In this document: one piece after another, positions 8,439-22,947 of the stretch
Layout: the number at the start of each line of letters is the position of its first letter
How positions within the stretch are numbered: the first letter of the stretch is position 1
NCBI GenBank assembly: GCA_900110395.1
Contig: FODP01000004.1
Span: forward strand, 453,170 to 517,169
Direction: 5' to 3'
Source of the DNA: Rhodospirillales bacterium URHD0017
GTDB taxonomy: Bacteria; Pseudomonadota; Alphaproteobacteria; Reyranellales; Reyranellaceae
Length of the DNA: 64,000 nucleotides
Made by a program: the position numbers and the translations under genes
The notes under the pieces: generated by a model
The model's database searches: none
Told to the model about the DNA's origin: nothing
What the model saw: the letters and a program-made list of their open reading frames with translations, nothing else

Positions 8439-8876
8439 CTACCCCATCGGATAGTCGTAGCGGATGAAGCCCGCGAAGCGCGCGACCTTGTCGTAGAGGC
8501 CGCGGGCGCGGACATTGTGCTGCTGTGTCAGCCAGTAGTAGCGCGGGTAGCCATGCGCCCGCGCCTCGGCCGCGACTGCCTCGATCAACAGCCGGGCAGC
8601 GCCCTGCCCGCGCACCGCCTCGTCGACGAACAGGTCGGCCAGGTAGCAGACCCGGTCGACCCAGACGCTGGTGTGGAAGAGATAGTGGGCGATGCCGACG
8701 ACGCGGCCGTCGAGGCGCGCCGCGAGGCCATGCAGCTCCTTCGCCTCCATCAGGCGCCGCCAGACGTGATCGTACGTCGCGTCGGGCATCACCCGCTCGT
8801 AGAAGGTGTTGTAGCCGACCGCGAGCGGCTGCCAGGCCTGGCGGTCATTTTCGCGAAGGGGCGTGATCTCGATCAT
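8439..8876 (-). CDS. GNAT family N-acetyltransferase
   Basis: 145-residue protein of the GCN5-related acetyltransferase fold, which transfers acetyl from acetyl-CoA to an amine. Beta-4 and the pyrophosphate-binding loop read YLADLFVDEAVRGQGAARLL, with RGQGAAR at 89-95. The later QHNVRARGLYDKVARFAGFIRY matches the closing N-x-x-A-x-x-x-Y/F motif. I chose ATG 8876 (MIEITPL); an in-frame ATG at 8885 adds three residues. It follows the DUF1428 gene on the same strand after 22 bases. The acceptor substrate is unknown. Confidence 0.85.
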   Translation of the reverse strand: MIEITPLRENDRQAWQPLAVGYNTFYERVMPDATYDHVWRRLMEAKELHGLAARLDGRVVGIAHYLFHTSVWVDRVCYLADLFVDEAVRGQGAARLLIEAVAAEARAHGYPRYYWLTQQHNVRARGLYDKVARFAGFIRYDYPMG

Positions 8877-8898
8877 GCCCCGCATGTAACGCGGCCGG

Positions 8899-9255
8899 TC
8901 AGAACTCCACCAGCGTCTTGAAGCCGCCATAGGCCATGCGCTTCATGTCGAACGGCATCTCCTTGGGCATGCCCTCGAACAGGCGCTTGTCCTTCATCAC
9001 CTTGGCATTGACCTTGTCGCGATGGGCACGCGACTTGTAGACGATGTAGGAGAACACCACCGTCTCGCCGGCCTTGGTCCTGGCGAGCTTGGGGAACGGC
9101 AGGCCCATCTTCACCTTGAGGTCGTCGCCCACGCATTCGCGGTAGTCGAGCGCGCCGTGATCCTTCCACACCGTGGCGGCACGGGTCGCCATCTTCTTGT
9201 AGATCGCGAGCTTCTTCTTCGGCACGACCAGGACGAAGCCATCGACATAGGACAC
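8899..9255 (-). CDS. DUF1428 family protein
   Basis: 118 residues beginning MSYVDGFVLVVPKKKLAIYKKMA, the standard start of DUF1428 proteins, and containing VFSYIVYKSRAHRDKVNAKVM and the terminal KRMAYGGFKTLVEF. The fold is a dimeric ferredoxin-like (ABM-type) barrel, and the cellular role is unknown. The start codon is GTG with AGGAG seven bases upstream. A perfect 8-base inverted repeat sits directly ahead of the ribosome site, so expression is probably repressor-controlled. It is likely co-transcribed with the acetyltransferase gene. Confidence 0.88.
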   Translation of the reverse strand: MSYVDGFVLVVPKKKLAIYKKMATRAATVWKDHGALDYRECVGDDLKVKMGLPFPKLARTKAGETVVFSYIVYKSRAHRDKVNAKVMKDKRLFEGMPKEMPFDMKRMAYGGFKTLVEF

Positions 9256-9269
9256 GGTGCTGCTCCTAA

Positions 9270-9291
9270 CGCTTAACCCGATAGTTAAGCG
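9270..9291. promoter_or_regulatory. Perfect inverted repeat, candidate operator for DUF1428 gene
   Basis: CGCTTAAC-CCGATA-GTTAAGCG: two perfect 8-base arms around a 6-base spacer, 14 bases upstream of the GTG start and overlapping nothing coding. The size and spacing suit a dimeric repressor. No cognate regulator is recognisable next to it. Confidence 0.5.
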
Positions 9292-9426
9292 ATACGGAAT
9301 CGCACATCATGTGTCAATCGGCGAGGGCTACTTCGACCCGCCCGGCGGAGCGATCCAGCTCGTCATGCCCTGACGCTTCGGCCTGCGCCGCAACGATGGG
9401 CATCGGCGGCATTGCATGATCGGCCG

Positions 9427-10679
9427 ATGAACGCATCGACCGATTTCTTCGGATGGCGGGTCGTCGGCGGCGCCTTCGTGCTCGCCGTCTTCGGCTGGGG
9501 CATGGGCTTCTACGGCCCGCCGGTCTACCTCCATGCCGTGCAGGAGGCGCGGCAATGGTCGGTCGTGCTGGTCTCCGCCGCCGTCACCTTGCATTTCCTG
9601 GTCGGCGCCGTCGTGGTCGCCAACCTGCCCGCGCTCTACCGGCGGTTCGGCCTGCCCGCCGTCACCAAGACCGGAGCGCTGCTGCTGGGCGTCGGCGTGA
9701 TCGGCTGGGCGGTGGCGCGAGAGCCGTGGCAGCTCCTGCTGGCGACGCTGCCGAGCGGCGCGGGCTGGGTGGCCATGGGGGCCGCCGCCGTCAACGCCAT
9801 CATCGCGCCGTGGTTCATCCACAAGCGGCCGGCAGCGCTCTCGCTGGCCTACAACGGCGCCAGCATCGGCGGCGTGGTCTTCTCGCCCCTCTGGGTCGCC
9901 GCCATCGCTGGCTCGATTTCCCCGTCGCCGCGACGATCATCGGCGCCGCCATGCTGGTGGCGGTGTGGCTGCTGTCCGACCTCGTCTTCTCGCGCACACC
10001 AGGCAGCATGGGCCAGACGCCCGACGGCGAGCCCGCAAGCGCGGCGCCCGCGACGACCGCGTCGGCACGGTCTTTGCCAGGAGGCCTGCTCTGGCGCGAC
10101 CATGCCTTCCTGACGCTGGCGGCGGCGATGGCCCTCGGGCTGTTTGCCCAGATCGGCCTGATCGCCCATCTCTTCTCCCTGCTGGTGCCGGCGCTCGGCG
10201 AACAGACCGCGGGCATCGTCATGGGGCTGGCGACGGCAAGCGCGATCGCCGGCCGCACCGCCGTCGGATGGCTGATGCCGGCCGGCAGCGACCGCCGCCT
10301 GTTCGCCTGTGCCAGCCATGTCGTACAGATCGCGGGCTCGCTCGCCCTGATCTTCGCCGGCAGCGGGAACGTTGTCCTGCTGGTCGCGGGCGTGCTGCTG
10401 TTCGGCGCCGGCATCGGCAATACGACGTCGCTGCCGCCGCTGATCGCCCAGGTCGAGTTCACCCGCACCGATGCCCAGCGCGTGGTGCCGCTGATCGTCG
10501 CCATCGGCCAGGGCACCTACGCCTTCGCACCGGCCGCCTTCGGTGCCTTGCGCTCGCTCTCGATCCACGAGACGGCAGCCGTGGCCGTCGCAGCGGCGAT
10601 CATCCAGGGGCTGGCGGTCGCGGCCTTCCTCGCCGGACGGCGCCGGATGGCATCGCTAGCCGCGCGTGTCGCCCCCTAG
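9427..10679 (+). pseudogene. MFS transporter with a one-base frameshift
   Basis: Major facilitator superfamily permease in two frames. The first part reads MNASTDFFGWRVVGGAFVLA to SPLWVAAI, ending near 9905. The second continues as RWLDFPVAATIIGAAMLV to the stop at 10679. Removing one C near 9906 from an ATC-CGC junction explains the break exactly; restoring it gives about 417 residues with 12 hydrophobic segments and normal MFS architecture. It may be a true pseudogene or a base-calling error. It resembles the intact MFS gene at 47637 (GWRVV..F...VF.WG.GFY). Its end overlaps the convergent LysR gene by 24 bases. Confidence 0.8.
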
Positions 10680-11555
10680 CACCGGCAAGGCCTTGAGCCG
10701 CTTGGCCGCGAAGTCGACGAAGGCATCGATCTTGGGGGCACGATGGGCGCGGCCCTTGGTGACGAGGTGCACTGGCAGCGGCGGCGCCTCCCAGGCCTGC
10801 AGCAGGCGCACCAGCTTGCCCGAGGCCAGCTCGTCAGCCACCTGGTAGGACAGGAGCTGGGCCACGCCGCGACCGTCGCGCGCGGCGCGCAGGCGGGTTT
10901 CCACGTCGTCGACGCGCAGCCGTCCCATCAGGCGCGGCGCGGTACGGAGGCCCGCGAAGCTCCACTCCCTGTTGCCGCGCAGGGTCCCCAGGATCGCCTC
11001 GTGACGCACCAGGTCGCCCGGCGTGCGCGGCAGGCCGCGGCGCTTGAGATAGGCCGGGCTCGCCACCCACAGCCGCCGCACATGGCCGACCAGGCGTGCC
11101 GACAGAGTCGAATCGGCCAGCGGGCCGATGCGCAGGGCGACGTCGATGCCCTCGTCTATCAGGTCGATGTTGCGGTCGTTCAGCAGCAGCTCGACTTCGA
11201 CGCCGGCTTGGGCATCGAGGAAGCGCGCCACGACCGGTGCAACGTGTCGTCGGCCGAACTGCACCGGCGCGGTGATCCTGAGGAGGCCGCGCACCGGCGC
11301 CTCGCGCGCCCCGGCGGTCGCCGCCTCGTAGTCGGCCGTGAGGCTGCGCGCCCGGTCGTAGAAGGCGCGGCCGGCCTCGGTCGGCGCCAGCCGGCGCGTC
11401 GTGCGGTCGACCAGCCGCACGCCGAGGCGATCTTCCAGGGCCGCCAAGGCACGCGTGACCGCCGGCGGCGAACGGCGCAATCGCGCGGCGGCGCGCGCCA
11501 GGCTGCCCTCCTCGACGATGCGCACGAAGATCGCCAGCTCGTCCAGTCGGTCCAT
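10656..11555 (-). CDS. LysR family transcriptional regulator
   Basis: 299 residues with the LysR winged helix-turn-helix at 1-60 (MDRLDELAIFVRIVEEGSLA, then RRSPPAVTRALAALEDRLGVRLVDRTTRRLAPTEAG). The effector domain starts near residue 90 with GLLRITAPVQFGRRHVAP, the pattern of the LysR subgroup related to DmlR/AaeR. ATG 11555 is chosen because it starts at the conserved helix; longer frames would enter the divergent promoter. It is transcribed away from the GFA operon across a 93-base gap holding a perfect 14-base palindrome, so it probably controls itself and that operon. The inducer is unknown. Confidence 0.92.
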   Translation of the reverse strand: MDRLDELAIFVRIVEEGSLARAAARLRRSPPAVTRALAALEDRLGVRLVDRTTRRLAPTEAGRAFYDRARSLTADYEAATAGAREAPVRGLLRITAPVQFGRRHVAPVVARFLDAQAGVEVELLLNDRNIDLIDEGIDVALRIGPLADSTLSARLVGHVRRLWVASPAYLKRRGLPRTPGDLVRHEAILGTLRGNREWSFAGLRTAPRLMGRLRVDDVETRLRAARDGRGVAQLLSYQVADELASGKLVRLLQAWEAPPLPVHLVTKGRAHRAPKIDAFVDFAAKRLKALPVLGGDTRG

Positions 11556-11562
11556 TGCATTA

Positions 11563-11576
11563 TTCCATAAATGGAA
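11563..11576. promoter_or_regulatory. Perfect palindrome in LysR/GFA divergent promoter
   Basis: TTCCATAAATGGAA is a perfect palindrome, 8 bases before the LysR start codon and 73 bases before the GFA gene. Its placement in the divergent region makes it a good candidate for the LysR protein's own binding site. Confidence 0.5.
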
Positions 11577-11648
11577 AGAGTGATTTCTACATTGATGATG
11601 TTCCCGAGACAATCGATGCGGCCTACCTTGAAAGCGACGGAGGACATC

Positions 11649-12044
11649 ATGCTGACCGGAAGCTGCCTGTGCGGCGCCGTGGCCTACGAGGCCGACGCCG
11701 CTGTCGATCGCATCGTCCATTGCCACTGCCAGACCTGCCGCAAGACCCACGGCACGGCCTTCTCATCGGTCACGGCGGTGCCGCGCGAAAAATTCCGCTG
11801 GACCCGCGGCGCGGATCGCCTCGGCGCCATCGAATCCTCGCCCGGCAAGTTCCGCCGTTTCTGCACCAACTGCGGCTCGCACATCATGGCCGAGCGCGTG
11901 GCCCAGCCCGTGGTGCTGCTGCGGCTGGGCTGCCTCGACACGCCGGTCAGCGATCGCCCGCAGGTCCATATCTGGCGATCCGACGCCGCTCCCTGGTACG
12001 ACCCCAAGCAGTCGTTTCCCGAGAAGCCCGAGGGACTCACATGA
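11649..12044 (+). CDS. GFA (glutathione-dependent formaldehyde-activating/CENP-V) family protein
   Basis: 131 residues with the zinc-binding cysteine pattern of the GFA fold: C6 and C8 (SCLCGAV), C25, C27 and C30 (CHCQTC), and C72 and C75 (CTNCGSH). Members bind zinc and are annotated after a glutathione-formaldehyde enzyme, but most have no proven activity. The ATG at 11649 has GGAGG five bases upstream. It is first in a three-gene operon with ATGA and GTGA overlaps to the next genes. The LysR gene is divergent. Confidence 0.9.
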   Translation: MLTGSCLCGAVAYEADAAVDRIVHCHCQTCRKTHGTAFSSVTAVPREKFRWTRGADRLGAIESSPGKFRRFCTNCGSHIMAERVAQPVVLLRLGCLDTPVSDRPQVHIWRSDAAPWYDPKQSFPEKPEGLT

Positions 12045-12946
12045 CCTTCCTCGCCTTCCACGAGGACGAGCTCCGGGCGCAGGCGCAGGCCGGCCACCAG
12101 CGCGCCGGGCGCGCCGCCATCCGGCCGTTCATGCCCGACCAGCACCGCGAGTTCTTCACGCGGCTGTCCTACCTGTTCGTCGCCACGCCCGACGCCGACG
12201 GCTGGCCCATGGCCTCGGTGCTGACCGGCGAGCCGGGGTTCATGCAGTCGCCCGATGCCGCGACACTCAGAATCGGCGTCCTGCCGACGGCCGATGATCC
12301 CGCCGCGCCGACCTTCATCGCCGGCGCCGAGATCGGCCTTTTGGGCCTCGACTTCACCACGCGGCGACGCAATCGCGCCAACGGCCGGCTGGTCGCCGTC
12401 GACGACGGCCTCACGGTCGCCATCGCCCAGAGCTTCGGCAATTGCCCGCAATACATCCAGACGCGCACGCCCTCGCCGCGTGCCGTGGCCAGCGCGCCTG
12501 TCGAGCACCTCGCTCACCTCGACGAGGCCGCGCGTGCCCTGATCGCCCGGTCCGACACCTTCTTCGTCGCCAGCCGGTCGCGTGCCGGGATCGGCGATGG
12601 CGGTCTCGACCTGTCGCACCGCGGCGGCAAGCCGGGCTTTGTCGGCATTGCGGGCGATACGCTCGCCATTCCCGACTTCCGCGGCAACCGCTTCTACAAC
12701 ACCCTCGGCAACCTCTTGGGCGACCCGCGCGCCGGCCTGCTGTTCATCGACTTCGCCTCGGGCGACGTCCTGCAGCTGCAGGGCCGGGTCGCGATCGACT
12801 GGCATCCCGAAGGCACGGGCCCGGCCGGCACGGAACGGCTGTGGCGGCTCGCGGTCGGGCGCGTTTGGCGCCGGCGCGCTGCCTTCCCTCTCGCCTGGAC
12901 CTTCGACAGCTACGCGCCGACCACCCTGGCGACCGGCACCTGGTGA
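12041..12946 (+). CDS. Pyridoxamine 5'-phosphate oxidase-like flavoprotein
   Basis: 301 residues. It has the FMN-binding split-barrel pattern seen in large PNPOx-like proteins: FFTRLSYLFVATPDADGWPMASVL near residues 38-60, TFFVASRS and DLSHRGGKPGFVGI around 175-210, and FYNTLGNLLGDPRAGLLFIDF around 225-245. The HRGG and N-T-L-G-N segments match FMN phosphate contacts in this group. It overlaps the GFA gene by four bases and the methyltransferase gene by four. The substrate is unknown; it probably reduces or oxidises a small molecule using FMN. Confidence 0.82.
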   Translation: MTFLAFHEDELRAQAQAGHQRAGRAAIRPFMPDQHREFFTRLSYLFVATPDADGWPMASVLTGEPGFMQSPDAATLRIGVLPTADDPAAPTFIAGAEIGLLGLDFTTRRRNRANGRLVAVDDGLTVAIAQSFGNCPQYIQTRTPSPRAVASAPVEHLAHLDEAARALIARSDTFFVASRSRAGIGDGGLDLSHRGGKPGFVGIAGDTLAIPDFRGNRFYNTLGNLLGDPRAGLLFIDFASGDVLQLQGRVAIDWHPEGTGPAGTERLWRLAVGRVWRRRAAFPLAWTFDSYAPTTLATGTW

Positions 12947-13791
12947 GGCTGAACGCCGCGCACCGATTGTCCGTGGACGATTCGGCCGCCGTTGCCTTCC
13001 GTCTGCCAATGGGGACCGCTGCACTGCGCCGGCGTCTGGGCCGCGCCGTCAGGATGGCCATCGGGCGCTATCGCGCCCTCAAGCCCGACACCATACGCTT
13101 TCGCGGCGCCTTCCGGTCGCACGCAGAGGCCCTGCAGCACGTGCGCCCCGGCAAGCTCAAGGGCTATGACAACGACGGCGTGTCCGAGATCTCCAAGGCG
13201 CTGATGCAGGAAGTGCCGCTGTGGGACTATCCGGTGCTGTACTGGCTGAAACGCCTGGCGCCCGAGATCGAGCGCGTCATCGACGCCGGCGGCCACATCG
13301 GCGTGAAGTACCGCGCCTTCGCGCGCTACCTCGAGCTCGATCGGATCGACTGGGTCGTCTACGACCTGCCAGCGCAGGTGCGCGCCGGACGGGCCGAGGC
13401 GCGGCCGCAGGACAAGACACTGTCTTTCGTCGAGCGCCTCGAGGACGCGCCGCCGGCCGACGTCCTGCTCGGCTCGGGCCTGTTGCCCTACCTCGACCAG
13501 CCGCTGGCCGATCTCATAGGCCGCCTCAGCCGCCGGCCGCGCCACATCCTGTTGAACAAGGTCGCAACGCGCGACGGCCCCTCGGTGGTGACCTTGGAGA
13601 ATTTCCGCCTGGCCGAAGTGCCCTACCACATCCGCAATGCCCGCGAGGTGCCCGACGCGCTGGACGCGCTGGGCTACGACATCGTCGACAGCTGGATCAT
13701 CGAGTCGATCGCCCACCGCATCGACACCCATCCGGAGCTGGGCGCCGTCGTCTCGCGCGGCTATGCGGCGAGATTGCGCGAAACGGGCTAG
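12943..13791 (+). CDS. Putative SAM methyltransferase, TIGR04325 family
   Basis: About 282 residues from a GTG at 12943 in a GTGA overlap; an ATG at 13009 would give 260. It contains KGYDNDGVSEISKAL, the motif-I-like VIDAGGHIGVKYRAFARYL, the acidic WVVYDLPAQVRAGR and the segment LLGSGLLPYLDQPL, the pattern I associate with the TIGR04325 methyltransferase family. That family is usually found near surface-polysaccharide genes, whereas here it is the last gene of the GFA operon. The acceptor is unknown. The AroQ-like gene is convergent one base downstream. Confidence 0.78.
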   Translation: MRLNAAHRLSVDDSAAVAFRLPMGTAALRRRLGRAVRMAIGRYRALKPDTIRFRGAFRSHAEALQHVRPGKLKGYDNDGVSEISKALMQEVPLWDYPVLYWLKRLAPEIERVIDAGGHIGVKYRAFARYLELDRIDWVVYDLPAQVRAGRAEARPQDKTLSFVERLEDAPPADVLLGSGLLPYLDQPLADLIGRLSRRPRHILLNKVATRDGPSVVTLENFRLAEVPYHIRNAREVPDALDALGYDIVDSWIIESIAHRIDTHPELGAVVSRGYAARLRETG

Positions 13792-13792
13792 G

Positions 13793-14230
13793 TCAACCCC
13801 CGGGCTGGCGCAGCCGCGTCGCCATGGCTTCCAGCGCCAGCAGGTAGGAATCGACGCCGAAGCCCGCGATCATGCCGACTGCGGCTTCGGAGGTGACCGA
13901 TCCGTAGCCGCGCTTTTCGATGTTGGTCATGTGGATCTCGATCGCGGGCGCGTTGATCGACTTCAGGCAGTCGCGCAGCGAGTGGCCAGCATGCAGGAAA
14001 CCCGCCGGGTTGAACAGGATGCCGTCGATATTGGCCCGGTCGGCGCGGTAGATCGCCGACACCGCCTCGCCTTCGGTGTTGGTGTAGAGGATCTCCAGGT
14101 CGACATCGAGCTCGCGCGCCCGCCTTCGCAGGATGGCGTCGAGTTCCCTGGCCGAAGTCGTTCCATAGAGCTCAGGTTGGCGGCGGCCCAGATACTCCAT
14201 GTTGGCGCCCTGGATCAGCAGCAGCTTCAT
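13793..14230 (-). CDS. Type II 3-dehydroquinate dehydratase-like protein
   Basis: 145 residues of the AroQ dodecameric fold. Canonical catalytic positions appear kept: Y22 in LGRRQPELYG, N74 in FNPAGF, H100 in EIHMTN and an arginine in EKRGYG. Other positions normally invariant differ: GPNLN is replaced by GANME (8-12) and QSNHEG by YTNTEG (49-54). The enzyme would convert 3-dehydroquinate to 3-dehydroshikimate, in the shikimate pathway or quinate breakdown. The differences suggest a divergent paralogue, possibly catabolic or with altered specificity. It stands alone, with no aro or qui genes nearby. Confidence 0.8.
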   Translation of the reverse strand: MKLLLIQGANMEYLGRRQPELYGTTSARELDAILRRRARELDVDLEILYTNTEGEAVSAIYRADRANIDGILFNPAGFLHAGHSLRDCLKSINAPAIEIHMTNIEKRGYGSVTSEAAVGMIAGFGVDSYLLALEAMATRLRQPGG

Positions 14231-14337
14231 CGACACCCCAATAAGACGCGGCAGACCTCCCCACGACGCCTGCCACCGACGCTGGATGAAGTGTAGAGCA
14301 ATTCCCGCTGAAACTGAAAGCGCCGAGATGCGCGCTG

Positions 14338-15789
<1,452 letters not shown>

Positions 15790-15821
15790 TGGCTTGCTAA
15801 CTCCCCTCTCGTTGTCCGCCG

Positions 15822-20462
<4,641 letters not shown>

Positions 20463-20617
20463 CAAATTCTGTCCTGCAGCCCCCCGGCGCTGTCCCCCCG
20501 GGAACATGTCGTTATCGGGCATTATTAGCGCGGCGGCTACGCCGGACGAAAGCAATTGTTGCGACGCAAAAGCCGCTGTAATTTCAAGCGGCCTGCCTCG
20601 GGGGAGTTGCCAGAGAT

Positions 20618-20908
20618 ATGACGTTTCCGTTGCTTTGCCGCCCGGCGATCTGCCTTGCGGCCGTCGCCCTGGCCGGACTTTCCGCTGCCGGCTGCTCGCC
20701 GACGCCCAGCGTCTCGATGGCCTGGACGGGCCCGGGCTGGTACCTGCAGAAAAACAACATGACCCAGCTCTCGGGCAACTCGTATTTCGGCGGCCCCTGG
20801 ACCTACGACAAATGCGAGGAAGAGCGCATCAAGCTGCCGCCGGAGACGGCGACTCAGATGCTGTGCGTCCGCGAGAACCGCAAGCCGGACATCCTCGGGC
20901 GGTCGTAA
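20618..20908 (+). CDS. Small putative lipoprotein
   Basis: 96 residues. Residues 1-26 form a lipoprotein signal ending in the lipobox LSAAGC, so the mature protein would start at that cysteine and be anchored in the outer or inner membrane. The rest is polar with [12 protein letters not shown], a central [16 protein letters not shown] and two more cysteines. I do not recognise a family. GGGGGAG lies about 12 bases before the ATG. It is divergent from gltB and followed at once by repeat A3. Confidence 0.7.
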   Translation: MTFPLLCRPAICLAAVALAGLSAAGCSPTPSVSMAWTGPGWYLQKNNMTQLSGNSYFGGPWTYDKCEEERIKLPPETATQMLCVRENRKPDILGRS

Positions 20909-20912
20909 CCAG

Positions 20913-20992
20913 CTCGTCGTCCTGAGCGAAGCGAAGAACCTCATCGCCGCTTGCAATCGGCATGAGATCCTTCGCTCCGCTCAGGATGACAG
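20913..20992. repeat. Palindromic intergenic element, family A copy 3
   Basis: Starts CGTCGTCCTGAGCGAAGCGA and ends CGCTCAGGATGACAG. Its right end lies inside the 3' end of the metallo-hydrolase gene and supplies that gene's last residues and TGA stop. Confidence 0.82.
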
Positions 20993-21775
20993 AGGGGCCA
21001 CGTCCAACCGGACGGCAATCCCCTCCAGCGCCGTCGACGCCGCGGGATAGCGCTTCATCACCAGCGGATCATGTCCCGGGATGATGTGCGCGGGTGACTC
21101 GGCCAGCGCCCGCAGCTTGTCGTAGCCCTCGATCGTGTCGCCGACATGGAAGGTTGTCGGGAAGACGCGCCCGGTCTCCATGTGCTCGTAGTAGTGGCTG
21201 CAGTCCGACGCCAGCACCAGCCAGCCGCGCGCCGTGGCCACGCGCACGCATTGCAGGCCCATCGTGTGGCCGCCGATATGGTGCACGCTGATACCGGGTG
21301 CGAGCTCGGCCGAGCCGGCATGGAAGCGCACGCGATCGCCGAACACCAGCCGCACCATGCCGACGACATCCTCGACCTCGTAGCCGTGGCTGAAGCGGCC
21401 ATGGCGCATGTAGCGGCCGGTGGCGAAGTTCATTTCCAGGTCCTGCAGATGGAGCCGGGCGGCGGGAAAGTCGAAGAACGTCCCGACGTGGTCGTAGTGC
21501 ATGTGGGTGATAACGACGTCCTTCACCGCCTTGGCATCGACACCCATCAGCGCCAGCCCCTCGGTGGGCGTGCGCAGGAAGGCGCGCTTGCGCTTCTTCG
21601 CCATGTCCGCGCTGAAGCCGGTGTCGACGACGAAGGTGCGATCGGCGTTGCGCACCAGCCAGACGAAGTAGTCCATCGGCATGGGTCCGTCGTGCGGATC
21701 GCCGCCGATGAAATGGCTGCTGCGCTGCGCATCGCGCGTGGCGTATCGAATGGCGAAGACTTCGTAGGTTTCCAT
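20981..21775 (-). CDS. MBL-fold metallo-hydrolase, AHL-lactonase-like
   Basis: 264 residues with the zinc motif HMHYDH at 91-96, a later histidine in HIGGHTMG, an aspartate in LASDCSHYYEH and a final histidine in HIIPGHDP, which is a full dinuclear metallo-beta-lactamase ligand set. The overall pattern (VWLVRNADRTFVVDTGF and the spacing) resembles N-acyl-homoserine lactonase-type proteins, but substrate cannot be assigned. The start at 21775 (METYEVFAIRYA) is chosen over upstream starts. The last three codons and stop (CTG TCA TCC TGA) lie within repeat A3. Divergent from the Bug protein gene. Confidence 0.85.
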   Translation of the reverse strand: METYEVFAIRYATRDAQRSSHFIGGDPHDGPMPMDYFVWLVRNADRTFVVDTGFSADMAKKRKRAFLRTPTEGLALMGVDAKAVKDVVITHMHYDHVGTFFDFPAARLHLQDLEMNFATGRYMRHGRFSHGYEVEDVVGMVRLVFGDRVRFHAGSAELAPGISVHHIGGHTMGLQCVRVATARGWLVLASDCSHYYEHMETGRVFPTTFHVGDTIEGYDKLRALAESPAHIIPGHDPLVMKRYPAASTALEGIAVRLDVAPLSS

Positions 21776-21881
21776 GCCCCCGACCGGCAGTTCGTGCTTG
21801 AAAGCCAGTCTTCCGGCGGACATCGTCGGCAACAAGCAAAAAGGGCGCGGCAGCGACCGCGGACCGATGGGAGGAACGACA

Positions 21882-22835
21882 ATGCTCACGCGACGCCGGG
21901 GCTTTTTCGGGTCCCTTGCCGTGACGGCCGCTTGGCCGGCGGCCGCCCAGCCCTATCCCGCCAGACCGATCCGCATCGTCCACGGCTACGGGCCGGGCTC
22001 GAATCCCGACATCATCGCCCGCGTGATCTCGCCCAGCCTGATGACCACCCTCGGCCAGAGCGTGATCGTCGAGCCCAAGCCAGGCGCGGGCGAGCGTATC
22101 GCCGCGCAGTACCTCACCACGCAGCCGCCGGACGGCTACACGCTCTATCTCATCACCGGCGGCGCCAACGTGATCAGCGCGACCGATCCGCAGGTGACGT
22201 TCAGCACGCTAAAAGACTTCTCCTACATCTCGACCATCACGCTGTTTCCTTTCGCGCTGTTCGTGGCGGCGAACGCACCCTACAAGACGCTGAAGGATTT
22301 CATCGCCGCCGCCCGCGAGCGCCCCGGCAAGCTCAACTACGGCCATGCCGGCACCGGCAACACCCTGCACCTCGCCGTCGAGCTCCTGAAGTCGCGCACC
22401 GGCATCCAGATCGAGCCGGTCGCCTACAAGGACCAGGCGCAGCTGATCAGCGACGTGATCGTGGGCCGTCTCGACGCCTCGATCAGCACCTTCACCAATT
22501 TCCACAGTGCGCTCAGCAGCGGCCAGGCGCGGGCGCTGTGCGTGACCTCGGAGCAGCGCTGGCCGCTCAATCCCGACGTCCGGACCGTGGCCGAGGACGT
22601 GCCGGGCTATGAGGTCGTGTCGTGGTTGGGCCTCGCCGCTCCAGCCGGCCTGCCGGCCGACATCGCGACGCGGCTGTCCGAAGCGGTGAAGGTCGCCGTC
22701 GCCGTGCCCGAGCTGCAGAGCCGTCTGCGCGACATGGGCAACGAGGCCCGCGCCAGCACGCCCGCCGAGTTCCGCGCGCGCGTGGTGGCCGACTACGACA
22801 AGTGGAAGCCGCTCGCGAAGATCGTCTATCCGTAA
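21882..22835 (+). CDS. Bug-type tripartite tricarboxylate transporter substrate-binding protein
   Basis: 317-residue periplasmic receptor. The N-terminus LTRRRGFFGSLAV resembles a twin-arginine signal (RRGFF) and is cut after PAAAQ. The mature protein opens with YPARPIRIVHGYGPGSNPDIIARVI, and EPKPGAGERIAAQYLTTQPPDGYTL is the conserved Bug motif region. Bug proteins bind carboxylates or aromatic acids and usually work with TctAB membrane partners, which are absent here; orphan receptors are common. GGGAGG lies 7 bases before the ATG. Confidence 0.9.
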   Translation: MLTRRRGFFGSLAVTAAWPAAAQPYPARPIRIVHGYGPGSNPDIIARVISPSLMTTLGQSVIVEPKPGAGERIAAQYLTTQPPDGYTLYLITGGANVISATDPQVTFSTLKDFSYISTITLFPFALFVAANAPYKTLKDFIAAARERPGKLNYGHAGTGNTLHLAVELLKSRTGIQIEPVAYKDQAQLISDVIVGRLDASISTFTNFHSALSSGQARALCVTSEQRWPLNPDVRTVAEDVPGYEVVSWLGLAAPAGLPADIATRLSEAVKVAVAVPELQSRLRDMGNEARASTPAEFRARVVADYDKWKPLAKIVYP

Positions 22836-22847
22836 GCGCGCCGAACG

Positions 22848-22918
22848 CTGTCACCCCGAGCGAAGCGAGGGGCCTTTAAGGCGACAGGAAAGGTCCCTCG
22901 CTTCGCTCGGGATGACAG
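22848..22918. repeat. Palindromic intergenic element, family A copy 4
   Basis: CTGTCACCCCGAGCGAAGCG at the left and CGCTTCGCTCGGGATGACAG at the right, around a short AAGG-rich centre. It lies between the convergent ends of the Bug protein gene and putA and could act as a bidirectional terminator. Confidence 0.85.
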
Positions 22919-22947
22919 CGGAGCCTGTATCCGGCGTTCTTAAGTCC

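Noticed and set aside
21776..21889. Longer start for the metallo-hydrolase gene
   Set aside because: It would run through the divergent promoter and past the Bug protein's start with no family homology; METYEVFAIRYA at 21775 fits.
22848..22918. Family A copy 4 as a CRISPR or attC site
   Set aside because: Only one inverted pair, no spaced direct repeats and no integron or cas genes; it matches the dispersed palindrome family.
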